Part shown: positions 1-7,134 of the stretch, one piece after another | Position numbering within the stretch: the stretch's first letter is position 1 | Layout: every line of letters begins with the position of its first letter | Assembly (NCBI RefSeq): GCF_937919355.1 | Contig: NZ_CALFSA010000172.1 | Location: 1 to 34,212, forward strand | Direction of reading: 5' to 3' | DNA from: an uncultured Methanofollis sp. | Lineage (GTDB): Archaea > Halobacteriota > Methanomicrobia > Methanomicrobiales > Methanofollaceae | DNA: 34,212 nt | The notes under the pieces: generated by a model | Told to the model about the DNA's origin: nothing | Seen by the model: the letters and a program-made list of their open reading frames with translations, nothing else | Database searches by the model: none | Position numbers and translations under genes: made by a program

Positions 1-301
1 TCCCCGCTCGGGATTGGTTCAGGGAAGACAGAACAAGGATCCTGAAGAGGATGATTGCCATCCCCGTCCTATCCTAATGGCAGGGGGCCGGTGGATGCGA
101 CCGAAGGGAGCATGAGAATACAGGATAGCGGAGATCTCTTGTTCGGGCAGATCTCCGATCTGCCACGGGTCGAAGTCTTCGAGGTAGTCCCGCCGCTCTT
201 TCATCCTGTACGAATATTAATAACACAATGAAACCCACCAGTACAGGTATCCCATCAAGGAATGTGGCGCAACTCATGCGCTGAACCTGAGGTGAATTAC
301 A
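1..301. other. Leader region upstream of rpl15e, no convincing gene
   Basis: I see no recognisable gene here. A 61-codon minus-strand reading frame (19-204) exists; its first 30 codons look acceptable but the protein matches nothing I know and the end looks like chance sequence. An AT-rich stretch at 213-221 is the only TATA-like site and could drive rpl15e to the right, giving a start near 244 and a leader of about 58 bases. It could equally serve a minus-strand transcript. GAGGTGA just before the rpl15e ATG is that gene's ribosome binding site. Confidence 0.4.
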
Positions 302-892
302 ATGGCAAAGTCAATGTATGCCTACGTTCGTGAGGCATGGAGAAACCCCGACGCCCCTGACGTCAAGGCGCTCCTCTGGGAGCGGATGCAGACCTGGAGG
401 CGCGAGGGTGCGGTCGTGAGGATCGAGCGGCCGACCAGGATCGACCGTGCACACTCCCTCGGCTACAAGGCCAAGCAGGGCGTAATCGTCGTGCGGGCAC
501 GCGTCCGCAGGGGCGGCAGGAGGAAGTCGAGGTACGTCCGCGGCCGCAGGACCGCACGGATGGGCATGCGCCGGATCACCGCCGGGAAGAGCATCCAGCG
601 GATCGCCGAAGAGCGCGCCTCCCGGAAGTACCGGAACATGGAAGTCCTCAACTCGTACTGGGTCGGCGAAGACGGCCGCAACAAGTGGTACGAGATCATC
701 CTGGTCGACGGCAGCCACCCGGCAGTCATGAGCGACCCGCAGCTTGCGTGGATCGGTCAGGCAAACCAGCGCGGCCGTGCCGAGCGCGGCAAGACAATGG
801 CCGGCAGGCGGGGCCGTGGCCAGAGGCACAAGGGCACCGGCACCGAGAAGACCCGCCCGAGCATCCGGTCCAACGCGAACAAAGGAAAGTAA
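302..892 (+). CDS. rpl15e: 50S ribosomal protein L15e
   Basis: Large-subunit ribosomal protein shared by archaea and eukaryotes and absent from bacteria. The 196-residue length is normal for the family, and the protein is extremely rich in Arg and Lys. It opens with MAKSMYAYVREAW, a typical L15e start, and has the long basic Arg/Gly central segment (about residues 68-92) and a basic Gly/Arg C-terminal tail that penetrate rRNA. The ATG at 302 follows GAGGTGA by a few bases. It heads the rnp3-rnp2-psmA superoperon; the rnp3 start lies 28 bases after its stop, consistent with cotranscription. Confidence 0.97.
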   Translation: MAKSMYAYVREAWRNPDAPDVKALLWERMQTWRREGAVVRIERPTRIDRAHSLGYKAKQGVIVVRARVRRGGRRKSRYVRGRRTARMGMRRITAGKSIQRIAEERASRKYRNMEVLNSYWVGEDGRNKWYEIILVDGSHPAVMSDPQLAWIGQANQRGRAERGKTMAGRRGRGQRHKGTGTEKTRPSIRSNANKGK

Positions 893-920
893 CCCTCCCC
901 TCATTTTTTGGAGTGCACAA

Positions 921-1556
921 ATGGCGTATACCGATGCCTGCGTGCATCCCTATCCTGACGGCGACACGACCCTTTCCCGCATGGCCCTTGAAGCACGCGA
1001 ATGCGGTTTTGATCGGATCGTCTCGACCACCGGGAGCGGCGAGTTCTCTGGCGTGCAGGTGGTTCAGGGCATCGTGATCACCGCCGCAAACGTCAGGGAG
1101 ATGACGCGGGGGGTGCGCCGCGCCCCGCCTGGGGCTCTGGTGATGATCGAGGCAGGTGACGAAGGGTTCAACCGTTCTGCCGTCGCCCTCAGCGGGGTCC
1201 ATGTGCTGAGGGGTCTCGGCAGGGCCGGTAAACATGCCTTTGACCACGTCGCCGCACGGATCGCATCCGACAGCGGCGTCGCAGTCGAGGTCGACCTTGC
1301 ACCGGTCATCACCTTGCGGGGCAGGGAGAGGCAGAAAGTGCTCCAACGCTATGCCGATCTCCTGGTCCTCCAGCATCACTACGACTTTCCCCTCACCGTC
1401 GCAAGCAATGCGCGATCCTGCCTCGACCTGCGAACAGTGCGGGATGTCGTCGGCCTCTGTTCTCTCTTCGGGATGGAGGAGGAGGAGACCCTTTCCGCCC
1501 TTTCCTCCGTCGACGGCCTGAGAGAACATCCCAAACCGGTCCAGGTGGTCGGATGA
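921..1556 (+). CDS. rnp3: RNase P protein component 3 (Rpp30 family)
   Basis: Protein subunit of archaeal RNase P, which matures tRNA 5' ends together with the catalytic RNA. Rpp30 has a TIM-barrel-like fold and pairs with Pop5. The 211-residue product starts MAYTDACVHPYPDGD, with the DxxVHP-type opening seen in the family. A longer in-frame extension back to 744 would run through rpl15e and is rejected; the ATG at 921 follows GGAGTG. Its stop overlaps the next start as ATGA, so it is translationally coupled to its known partner rnp2. Adjacent co-encoding of the two interacting subunits supports both calls. Confidence 0.92.
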   Translation: MAYTDACVHPYPDGDTTLSRMALEARECGFDRIVSTTGSGEFSGVQVVQGIVITAANVREMTRGVRRAPPGALVMIEAGDEGFNRSAVALSGVHVLRGLGRAGKHAFDHVAARIASDSGVAVEVDLAPVITLRGRERQKVLQRYADLLVLQHHYDFPLTVASNARSCLDLRTVRDVVGLCSLFGMEEEETLSALSSVDGLREHPKPVQVVG

Positions 1557-2035
1557 AGCCAAGGCCGCCGACCCTCAGGACAAAGAGGCGATACCTCCTC
1601 GTGCGGGTCCTCCCGCCCTGGCAGGAGGCAGGCGAAAAGGCACTGTACCTGGCCGTTGCCGACGCAGTGACATCCCTCTTCGGCGACGCCCGTGCCGCCG
1701 CGATCCAACCGGCCGTCCTCTCCTGTGAAGACGGATACGCCATCCTCCGCTGCCAGCGGGGGATGGAGGACGACCTCGCCATCGCGTGCTCGACGGTCAC
1801 CGCTGTCGGCGAGATACGGATCGCCCTCAGGACCGTGGCAGTTTCGGGGACGATCGCTGCGCTCAAGAGGCGCCTTGCAGAGGGAGGCCCTGCGAAAGTG
1901 CCGGAAACGGTCACCTATGGAGAAAAGGCGTCACCTGCCTTCAGGTACGGGCGGCACAAGGTTGATGTACTACAAGAGGGTATTAAAAAGCAGAGCAGAG
2001 TCTTTTTGACAGATCATGATAGAGAGGAGATCTAA
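1553..2035 (+). CDS. rnp2: RNase P protein component 2 (Pop5 family)
   Basis: Second RNase P protein, which forms a heterotetramer with Rpp30 and stimulates catalysis by the RNA. The 160-residue product starts MKPRPPTLRTKRRYLLV, the RKRRYI-like N-terminal motif of Pop5, followed by the RRM-like alpha/beta fold. It overlaps rnp3 by four bases (ATGA). Its stop shares one base with the psmA start (TAATG). The C-terminal ~30 residues are polar and variable, as is common in this family. A TATA-like run at 1981-1988 inside its 3' end could give psmA an internal promoter. Confidence 0.9.
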   Translation: MKPRPPTLRTKRRYLLVRVLPPWQEAGEKALYLAVADAVTSLFGDARAAAIQPAVLSCEDGYAILRCQRGMEDDLAIACSTVTAVGEIRIALRTVAVSGTIAALKRRLAEGGPAKVPETVTYGEKASPAFRYGRHKVDVLQEGIKKQSRVFLTDHDREEI

Positions 2036-2784
2036 TGCAACCACAATATCAGATGGGATATGACCGGGCGATCACGGTCTTCAGTCCGGACGGTCGTCTC
2101 TACCAGGTAGAGTACGCACGCGAGGCAGTGAAGCGGGGAACCACTGCCGTCGGGATCAAGTGCAGAGAAGGTGTGATCCTCCTTGTCGACAAGCGGGTTT
2201 CGTCCCGCCTCCTTGAACCCTCATCGATCGAGAAGATCTACAAGATCGACGAGCACATCGGTGTCGCGTCTTCCGGCCTTGTCGGTGACGCCCGCCTCCT
2301 GGTGGACAGGGCGCGTGTCGAGGCCCAGATCAACAGGGTGACCTACGACGAGGCAATCGACGTGGAGACCCTGGCAAAGAAGATCTGTGACCACATGCAG
2401 GTGTACACCCAGTTTGGCGGCGCCCGCCCGTACGGCACGGCCCTGCTGATCGCGGGCGTCTTCGAGGGCGAGGCCCGTCTCTTTGAGACCGACCCGTCGG
2501 GCACCCTCCTCGAGTACAAGGCAACAGGCATCGGCATCGGCCGGCCTGCAGCGATGAAGATCTTCGAGGAGGAGTATAACCCCGAGATGACGAACGCCGA
2601 CGCAATCCGTCTCGGCCTGAAGGCCCTCCATGCGGCGACCGAAGGGAAGTTCGATGTCCAGACTGTTGAGATTGGTGTCATCGAAGTTAAAAACCCGGTC
2701 TTCCACAAGATGGAGCCCGCAGAAGTGAAGTCGTTCGTTGAACAGATGGACTTTGAGAGTGCCGGGGAACCCTCAGGGGAGTGA
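2035..2784 (+). CDS. psmA: Proteasome subunit alpha
   Basis: Alpha subunit of the archaeal 20S proteasome. Seven copies form each outer ring and gate entry to the proteolytic beta chamber; PAN-type AAA ATPases dock on it. The 249-residue length is normal. Residues 9-28 carry the invariant alpha signature YDRAITVFSPDGRLYQVEYA, including the gating N-terminal segment and H0 helix. There is no N-terminal propeptide or catalytic threonine, so it is not a beta subunit. GAGGAG precedes the ATG. Its position between the RNase P genes and SBDS is the classic archaeal superoperon order. Confidence 0.97.
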   Translation: MQPQYQMGYDRAITVFSPDGRLYQVEYAREAVKRGTTAVGIKCREGVILLVDKRVSSRLLEPSSIEKIYKIDEHIGVASSGLVGDARLLVDRARVEAQINRVTYDEAIDVETLAKKICDHMQVYTQFGGARPYGTALLIAGVFEGEARLFETDPSGTLLEYKATGIGIGRPAAMKIFEEEYNPEMTNADAIRLGLKALHAATEGKFDVQTVEIGVIEVKNPVFHKMEPAEVKSFVEQMDFESAGEPSGE

Positions 2785-2791
2785 GTGAGGT

Positions 2792-3496
2792 ATGATCCCA
2801 CTGGACCGGGCGGTTGTGGCACGGCTTGAGAGCCACGGCGAGCGGTTCGAGATCGGGGTCGATCCCGACCTTGCGATGAAGGCCAAAAAGGGCGAAGAAG
2901 TCCCTATCGAGGACCTCGTCGCTGCCGATTCCGTCTTCGAAAACTTCGCACGCGGGGACCGCGCCTCTGACGAATCCCTGGTGAAGGTCTTCGGGACGTC
3001 GGAATTCGAGCCGATCGCACGGAAGATCCTGGCAAAGGGTGAGATCCATCTCACCTCCGAGCAGCGCCGGCATATGATCGAAGAGAAGCGCCGGCAGGTC
3101 GTCACGTACATCGCACGCAACGCCATCAACCCGCAGACCAAACTCCCGCACCCGCCACAGCGTATCGAGATGGCAATGGAGGAGGCGAGGGTGAACATCG
3201 ACCCCTTCAAGCACCTGGACGAACTCGTAAAGGAGACGATGAAGGCCCTCCGTCCTCTCATCCCGATCCGCTTCGAGGAACTCCGCGTGGCGGTGCGGAT
3301 CCCGGCCGAACACGCGCCCCGCGCCTACGGCGAGATGCAGGCGGCAACGACGGTCGAGCGTGAGGAATGGCAGAACGACGGGTCATGGGTCTGCGTGTGT
3401 CGGATCCCTGCCGGGACGCAGAGCGAATTCTACTCTCTGGTCAACCGTCTCTCCAAGGGTGACGGGCAGGTCAAGGTGCTTGAACAACTATATTAA
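2792..3496 (+). CDS. sdo1: Ribosome assembly factor SBDS (Sdo1 family)
   Basis: Archaeal orthologue of the Shwachman-Bodian-Diamond protein. In eukaryotes it works with EFL1 to release the anti-association factor eIF6 from the 60S subunit; archaea have an EF-2/aIF6 counterpart. The 234 residues fit the three-domain architecture: N-terminal FYSH domain (about 1-90), central helical domain (about 95-165, with the EEKRRQVVTYIARNAINP signature) and C-terminal ferredoxin-like domain. It sits 7 bases after psmA, behind GAGTGAGG. In many archaea rrp4, rrp41 and rrp42 follow SBDS, but here rpl37ae comes next. Confidence 0.95.
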   Translation: MIPLDRAVVARLESHGERFEIGVDPDLAMKAKKGEEVPIEDLVAADSVFENFARGDRASDESLVKVFGTSEFEPIARKILAKGEIHLTSEQRRHMIEEKRRQVVTYIARNAINPQTKLPHPPQRIEMAMEEARVNIDPFKHLDELVKETMKALRPLIPIRFEELRVAVRIPAEHAPRAYGEMQAATTVEREEWQNDGSWVCVCRIPAGTQSEFYSLVNRLSKGDGQVKVLEQLY

Positions 3497-3510
3497 CCGG
3501 AACATCTAAC

Positions 3511-3518
3511 CTAAATAA
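3511..3518 (+). promoter_or_regulatory. Possible internal TATA box for rpl37ae-rpoP
   Basis: CTAAATAA lies about 26 bases before the rpl37ae ATG at 3540, in the 43-base gap after SBDS. With usual archaeal spacing the transcript would begin at or beside the ATG, so it would be nearly leaderless. No good Shine-Dalgarno sequence is placed before that ATG, which fits. This is an inference from spacing only. Confidence 0.45.
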
Positions 3519-3539
3519 GCATATTAGGGGATATCCAGA

Positions 3540-3830
3540 ATGGCGAGGCGTAACCAGAAAGCAAAAGGCAAAGTCACCGGGAGTTCCGGGCGTTTCGGCT
3601 GCAGGTATGGCAGGTTCATCCGCAAGCGTGTGGTCGAAGTCGAGACGGTCGAGAAGGCCGCCCACGCCTGCCCCCGCTGTGACCATACAACTGTTCACCG
3701 TGTCGGCACTGGTATCTGGGAGTGCCGCAAGTGCGGGTTCAAGTTCGCAGGCGGTGCGTATGCTCCGCAGACGCCATCCCTCCGCGTTGCCCTGCGGACG
3801 ATCGAGCGTGCGATCGAGACCCAGGAGTAA
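3540..3830 (+). CDS. rpl37ae: 50S ribosomal protein L37Ae
   Basis: Zinc-ribbon protein of the large subunit, shared with eukaryotes (eL43). The 96-residue length is typical. Four cysteines at 44, 47, 62 and 65 form the CxxC...CxxC zinc site, and the N-terminus is basic with the GSSGRFGCRYGR motif characteristic of the family. It begins 43 bases after SBDS and may have its own promoter at 3511. rpoP starts six bases after its stop. The order rpl37ae-rpoP-Brix-pcc1-pfdB is a conserved archaeal block. Confidence 0.96.
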   Translation: MARRNQKAKGKVTGSSGRFGCRYGRFIRKRVVEVETVEKAAHACPRCDHTTVHRVGTGIWECRKCGFKFAGGAYAPQTPSLRVALRTIERAIETQE

Positions 3831-3835
3831 TCTCC

Positions 3836-3970
3836 GTGGCCAGCTCGTACAAGTGTGCGCGGTGTAAGCAGAAGGTCGAGATCGACCAGAATGTCAGGTG
3901 CCCCTACTGCGGACACCGTATCCTGTTCAAGGAAAGAGGCGCCGCGACAAAAGACCTGAAGGCTCGATGA
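3836..3970 (+). CDS. rpoP: DNA-directed RNA polymerase subunit Rpo12 (RpoP)
   Basis: Small zinc-binding subunit of archaeal RNA polymerase, equivalent to eukaryotic Rpb12. The 44-residue product begins with GTG at 3836 and reads MASSYKCARC; cysteines 7, 10, 22 and 25 form the zinc ribbon, followed by the RILFKER segment typical of RpoP. Length matches the family (about 42-50 residues). An in-frame ATG upstream at 3722 would overlap rpl37ae heavily and is rejected. The stop overlaps the start of the following Brix gene as ATGA. Confidence 0.93.
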   Translation: MASSYKCARCKQKVEIDQNVRCPYCGHRILFKERGAATKDLKAR

Positions 3971-4365
3971 CTATCGTCACGACCTCCAGAAAAGCGGCAG
4001 ACGACCTGCGGGCGCTCGCACGGCACCTCGCCTTTGCGACGGGCGCCCGATACCTGGCCCGCGGGAAGACCGGCCTTGCAGCCCTTTCCGACGAGCCAGT
4101 CATCCTTTTTACGCGAGAACGCGGCGCCCTCAAACTCCAGGTTGTGGAGGACGGGGTTGTCGCCCATGAGTTTTCTCTCGGGAAAGTCATGATCTCAGAG
4201 CGGAACGAACCGATCAGTCACACGATCCATATCGCAGACCCATCGGTTTATGACGTCCTGAAAAGATACTGTGTAGCTGAACAGATCGAGGCCGACGTGC
4301 CGTCCGTCGTCTTTGACGGCCAGCAGAAGAAGAGGATCGTCCTTGAGGTGATACCCCATGCATGA
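3967..4365 (+). CDS. Brix domain ribosome biogenesis protein (Imp4-like)
   Basis: Probable archaeal Brix/Imp4-like protein. Relatives in eukaryotes (Imp4, Rpf1, Rpf2, Brx1, Ssf1) bind pre-rRNA during subunit assembly. The 132-residue product opens MTIVTTSRKAADDLRALAR; the TTSRK motif is the Imp4/Brix hallmark, and the rest fits a single, compact Brix domain. It is at the short end of the family. The ATG overlaps the rpoP stop by four bases, and its 3' end overlaps pcc1 by eight bases. Position between rpoP and pcc1 is conserved in archaea and supports the call. Confidence 0.82.
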   Translation: MTIVTTSRKAADDLRALARHLAFATGARYLARGKTGLAALSDEPVILFTRERGALKLQVVEDGVVAHEFSLGKVMISERNEPISHTIHIADPSVYDVLKRYCVAEQIEADVPSVVFDGQQKKRIVLEVIPHA

Positions 4366-4600
4366 GGCGGTCTTTACGTTCCATACGCCGGCAGCGCCCC
4401 TGCTGTACCGCGCCCTTGCCCCGGAAACCGGGGAGGTGGCCGGTTCCCGCTCCCGCGAGGAGGTCGTCCTCGCCGGACCTGACAGCCTTGTCCTCACGGT
4501 GCGGGCGGCGGACGTGCATGCCCTGCGGGCGGCGCTGAACATGTGGCTTCGGCTGGTCAATGTGGCTGACGAAATCCAGGAGATGATCAGGCATGAGTAG
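4358..4600 (+). CDS. pcc1: KEOPS complex subunit Pcc1
   Basis: Small dimerisation subunit of KEOPS, which with Kae1, Bud32 and Cgi121 makes N6-threonylcarbamoyladenosine at tRNA position 37. The product has 80 residues, with a short beta-alpha-beta-beta-alpha arrangement and the typical C-terminal helix RAALNMWLRLVNVADEI, close to the conserved RxxxNswlRl pattern of Pcc1. It overlaps the Brix gene by eight bases and prefoldin beta by eight bases, so translation of the three genes is probably coupled. Confidence 0.86.
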   Translation: MHEAVFTFHTPAAPLLYRALAPETGEVAGSRSREEVVLAGPDSLVLTVRAADVHALRAALNMWLRLVNVADEIQEMIRHE

Positions 4601-4955
4601 TAACATTTCACCCAGGGTCCAGCAGCAGCTTGCTATGCTGCAGCAGATCCAGCAGCAGCTCCAGACGATCGTCGGGCAGAAAGCCCAGTACGAGATGGCA
4701 GTGAAGGAAACGAACCGCGCCGCGGAGGAGCTGAAGGAGGTCGCCGACGATGCGCCGGTGTACGTGAATGTCGGGACTGTGATGATGCAAAAGGGGAAGG
4801 AGAAAGTACTCGCCGAATTGAAGGAGAAGGTAGAGACTCTCGGCCTCCGTATCACGTCCCTCGAGAAGCAGGAGAAGGTGCTGCAGACGAAGTTCGAGCA
4901 GCTCCAGGCCCAGGTCAAGCAGGCCCTCGGCGGCGGTGCGCCGCAGGGCGCGTAA
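4593..4955 (+). CDS. pfdB: Prefoldin subunit beta
   Basis: Beta subunit of the archaeal hexameric chaperone prefoldin (alpha2 beta4), which holds unfolded proteins for the thermosome. The 120-residue product has two long heptad-patterned helices (about 7-50 and 70-112) flanking the beta-hairpin core with DDAPVYVNVGTVMMQKGKEK, the family signature. It is Gln-rich near the N-terminus. This is the last gene of the superoperon, and a strong inverted repeat with T-runs follows immediately. Confidence 0.95.
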   Translation: MSSNISPRVQQQLAMLQQIQQQLQTIVGQKAQYEMAVKETNRAAEELKEVADDAPVYVNVGTVMMQKGKEKVLAELKEKVETLGLRITSLEKQEKVLQTKFEQLQAQVKQALGGGAPQGA

Positions 4956-4980
4956 TCCTTTTTTCAAACTTGAAAAACAG
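4956..4980. terminator. Bidirectional terminator between pfdB and kamA-like gene
   Basis: Just after the pfdB stop there is a perfect 8-base inverted repeat, TTTTTCAA - AC - TTGAAAAA (4960-4977). It leaves T-runs on both strands, and the genes on either side converge here. T-rich ends are the standard intrinsic termination signal in archaea, so it likely stops transcription from both directions. Confidence 0.7.
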
Positions 4981-5029
4981 TCCCCGGCCCCAATGAAGGG
5001 AAGGCAGGGGATCGGACGAAGCGGGTCAG

Positions 5030-6160
5030 TCAGAAAGACCCGGTAGTTTCCATGAACTCCGCCGGCACAGGCATGTCAGTCACGGGCTCTGTGTAGTCGT
5101 CGAACCAGAGGGCCGACGGGTTCCGGTGGAATGCCATGAACTTCCCGATATTTGCCGGGTCTGCCGCCTGGTGATACTTGAAGAAGGCACACCCCTCGGT
5201 CAGTCCCGCAATCTCGATCTTGCCCGTGGCATGGGACATCACAAACCGCGCCCTCTTCGCAAGACCGGAGACCCGCCCTTTGGCCCCCTCGAAGATCTGA
5301 TACCCCTCCTCCACCGGCACCTGGAACATCCTGTTCCCGAGTGTCGGGCGGCACTGGAAGACATAATACGGTGGTACCCCGATATAAGAGAGCGTCTTGA
5401 AGAGTTCGGCAAGAGTCACAGGGTCGTCGTTCACCCCCCGCAGGAGGGGCGTCTGGTTCACGACGATCGCCCCTGCCTTCTGGAGAAGGGCGAGCGCCTC
5501 CACCGCCTGCGGGGTCAGTTCCCGCGGGTGATTGAACTGGGCCATGACATAGATCCGCTTCTCGTCGGTCGAGTACTTCCCGATCATTTCCAGCAGAGAA
5601 GGGTCGTCGATGATGCGATAAGGATTGAACGCCGGCATCTTCGACCCTATCCTGATGATCCCCACATGGTCGATCGCACGCACCGCCCTGACGATCGGTT
5701 CAAGCTTCGAAGTCGCCAGGATCAGGGGGTCACCACCGGTCAGGAGCACATTCGTGACCTCGGGATGGTTTCTGATATAGGCAATCCCATCGGTCACATC
5801 CCTCATCACCTCCTCACACATATTCATAAACAGCCGTTTCCTGAAACAGAACCGGCAAAACGTCCCGCACACGTCAGACACCAGGAGGAGAGACGTCTCC
5901 CTGTACTTGTGCTGGAGACCCGGGGCAACTGTATAGTCCTCTTCATGCGAAGGGTCGAGAAAGCCCGTCTCCTCGCACTCCAGAAGGCTCGGAACCGCAA
6001 TCCTGCGGATCGGGTCCATGGGATCGTTCCAGTCGATTAAAGAGAGATAATAATCGTTCGAGCGGAAAGCAAACTTATTTTCCACCTTTCTGAGGGTGGC
6101 CTTCTCACCCGTGCTCAGCGCACCGATCTGGTCAACTCGGGTCAGGTATCGTGGTCTCAT
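5030..6160 (-). CDS. KamA-family radical SAM aminomutase, possibly glutamate 2,3-aminomutase
   Basis: Radical SAM, PLP-dependent aminomutase of the lysine 2,3-aminomutase family. The 376-residue product has the cluster motif C98-G-T-F-C102-R-F-C105, the carboxylate-binding Arg107 two residues after the last cysteine, TGGDPL at 141-146, and a PLP lysine candidate Lys314. By my alignment the two aspartates that hold the side-chain amine of lysine in the clostridial enzyme (Asp293, Asp330) are Arg271 and Ser309. That argues against lysine and for an acidic substrate, as in glutamate 2,3-aminomutase. No ablB acetyltransferase is nearby. The start at 6160 is chosen because GGAGGTGA (6166-6173) precedes it; an ATG at 6175 overlaps that site. 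Confidence 0.85.
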   Translation of the reverse strand: MRPRYLTRVDQIGALSTGEKATLRKVENKFAFRSNDYYLSLIDWNDPMDPIRRIAVPSLLECEETGFLDPSHEEDYTVAPGLQHKYRETSLLLVSDVCGTFCRFCFRKRLFMNMCEEVMRDVTDGIAYIRNHPEVTNVLLTGGDPLILATSKLEPIVRAVRAIDHVGIIRIGSKMPAFNPYRIIDDPSLLEMIGKYSTDEKRIYVMAQFNHPRELTPQAVEALALLQKAGAIVVNQTPLLRGVNDDPVTLAELFKTLSYIGVPPYYVFQCRPTLGNRMFQVPVEEGYQIFEGAKGRVSGLAKRARFVMSHATGKIEIAGLTEGCAFFKYHQAADPANIGKFMAFHRNPSALWFDDYTEPVTDMPVPAEFMETTGSF

Positions 6161-6175
6161 AGTATTCACCTCCAT

Positions 6176-6349
6176 CAGTCCCGGTCAGATCAAGAAAGGG
6201 GGGCCAGATACATCATAACCAGGTATCACGCGGTGCCAGAAGATATCAGCACAGAAATATCCTGCCGCGTACTGAGTGATTACCCGCCCCTATGCGCGCC
6301 ACTCTATAAAAAAGTATAGATCCCCGAAAAACCGGGAAAAATAAATAGT
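6176..6349. other. Gap between KamA-family gene and oapC
   Basis: No gene seen. At the right end, A-runs at 6327-6331 and 6337-6341 (T-runs on the minus strand) form a likely terminator for the oap genes. CTATAAAAAAGTATAG at 6303-6318 is a near-palindrome that reads as a TATA-like element on the minus strand and could drive the KamA-family gene with a leader of roughly 120 bases. I recognise no riboswitch in that leader. Confidence 0.4.
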
Positions 6350-6754
6350 TTATTGCTTCTTTTTGTGTTTGCCCATGGAGAAGATGTCAACAAAGTACTT
6401 TCCTTCCTTGCCAAAGCCTACGACCATCTCTTCGTCCCGGGCCAACTTCTCAATATTCAGTTCATATGTCCCGGGTTCGAGGATACGGATCGCCTCGACC
6501 TGCTCATAACAGTCGATACGGTCCCGAACCTCCTCTTTTTTGCGGGATTGAGAAGGCGTCTCGGCAACCTCCATCTCCTCTGTACCAGTCTCCGCGGCGA
6601 GTTCTTCGATCGTCTTCCCCTCGAGCACGTCGTCGTGCCTCTTGGACTCCCCGATATAGAGGAACTTTTTCCCGCCACAACTCGGGCAACCCCTCAGGAT
6701 CTCCGTCGAGCCGTCTTCAAACTCTCTTCCGCATTTGGTACACTTATGGGGCAT
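6350..6754 (-). CDS. oapC: Zinc-ribbon protein OapC (Zierdin-type family)
   Basis: Small zinc-ribbon protein with no known biochemical activity. In 134 residues there is an N-terminal ribbon with Cys5, Cys8, Cys23 and Cys26, an acidic, variable middle (about 38-80), and a conserved C-terminal domain ending in the basic GKHKKKQ. Homologues are the third gene of the oapABC set described beside the main replication origin of Haloferax volcanii. Here it is likewise the last gene of an oapA-oapB-oapC operon. GAGGTGA precedes the ATG, 6 bases after oapB. Function is inferred from order only. Confidence 0.82.
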   Translation of the reverse strand: MPHKCTKCGREFEDGSTEILRGCPSCGGKKFLYIGESKRHDDVLEGKTIEELAAETGTEEMEVAETPSQSRKKEEVRDRIDCYEQVEAIRILEPGTYELNIEKLARDEEMVVGFGKEGKYFVDIFSMGKHKKKQ

Positions 6755-6760
6755 TTCACC

Positions 6761-7129
6761 TCACCGTGATGAGACCCAGGCACGGATCAGGTTCTCATCC
6801 TTCTTGATCGTCTTGAGCTGGTTCGCCGGGCCGATCACCGTGAGCCTGGACTCCGCCTTCTTACCGACGAGTTTGGAAAAGAAACCACCGAAACCGTCCC
6901 CTCCCTTAACCGGATAGGTCTCAAGTTCGATCCCAGAGAATCCGTCGGGCTTGATCTCCATCATCGTCACTTCGATGAGTTTGCTCTGTTCGTCCGGAGC
7001 AAGCCCCTTCTCCAGAACAACGATATTTCCTTCCCGTACGTCATCAAGGATCAGCCGGATCTTTTCCATCATGGTCAGCCGGTCCATCCTTTCAGCCGAG
7101 AGGAAATCGATCTGAACTCCCTGAATCAT
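6761..7129 (-). CDS. oapB: DUF2073 family protein OapB
   Basis: Conserved euryarchaeal DUF2073 protein, the middle gene of the oapABC set. It is a soluble 122-residue protein with no membrane segment; the MIQGVQIDFLSAERMDRL opening and the GFGGFFSKLVGKKAESRLTV segment are family-like. Function is unknown. The start is uncertain: ATG at 7129 follows GGTGATC, a good match to the anti-Shine-Dalgarno sequence, while a GTG at 7138 overlaps the oapA stop by four bases and would add three residues. Confidence 0.82.
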   Translation of the reverse strand: MIQGVQIDFLSAERMDRLTMMEKIRLILDDVREGNIVVLEKGLAPDEQSKLIEVTMMEIKPDGFSGIELETYPVKGGDGFGGFFSKLVGKKAESRLTVIGPANQLKTIKKDENLIRAWVSSR

Positions 7130-7134
7130 CCTGA

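Noticed and set aside
726..1562. 278-codon minus-strand frame opposite rnp3
   Set aside because: It is antisense to the well-supported rnp3 and rpl15e genes, and its translation has no recognisable domain. High GC content produces such frames.
5126..6040. 304-codon plus-strand frame opposite the KamA-family gene
   Set aside because: The opposite strand carries clear radical SAM motifs; this product is Arg/His/Pro-rich with no family signature.
6176..6300. Riboswitch in the leader of the KamA-family gene
   Set aside because: No conserved aptamer elements were recognised, and lysine riboswitches are bacterial.
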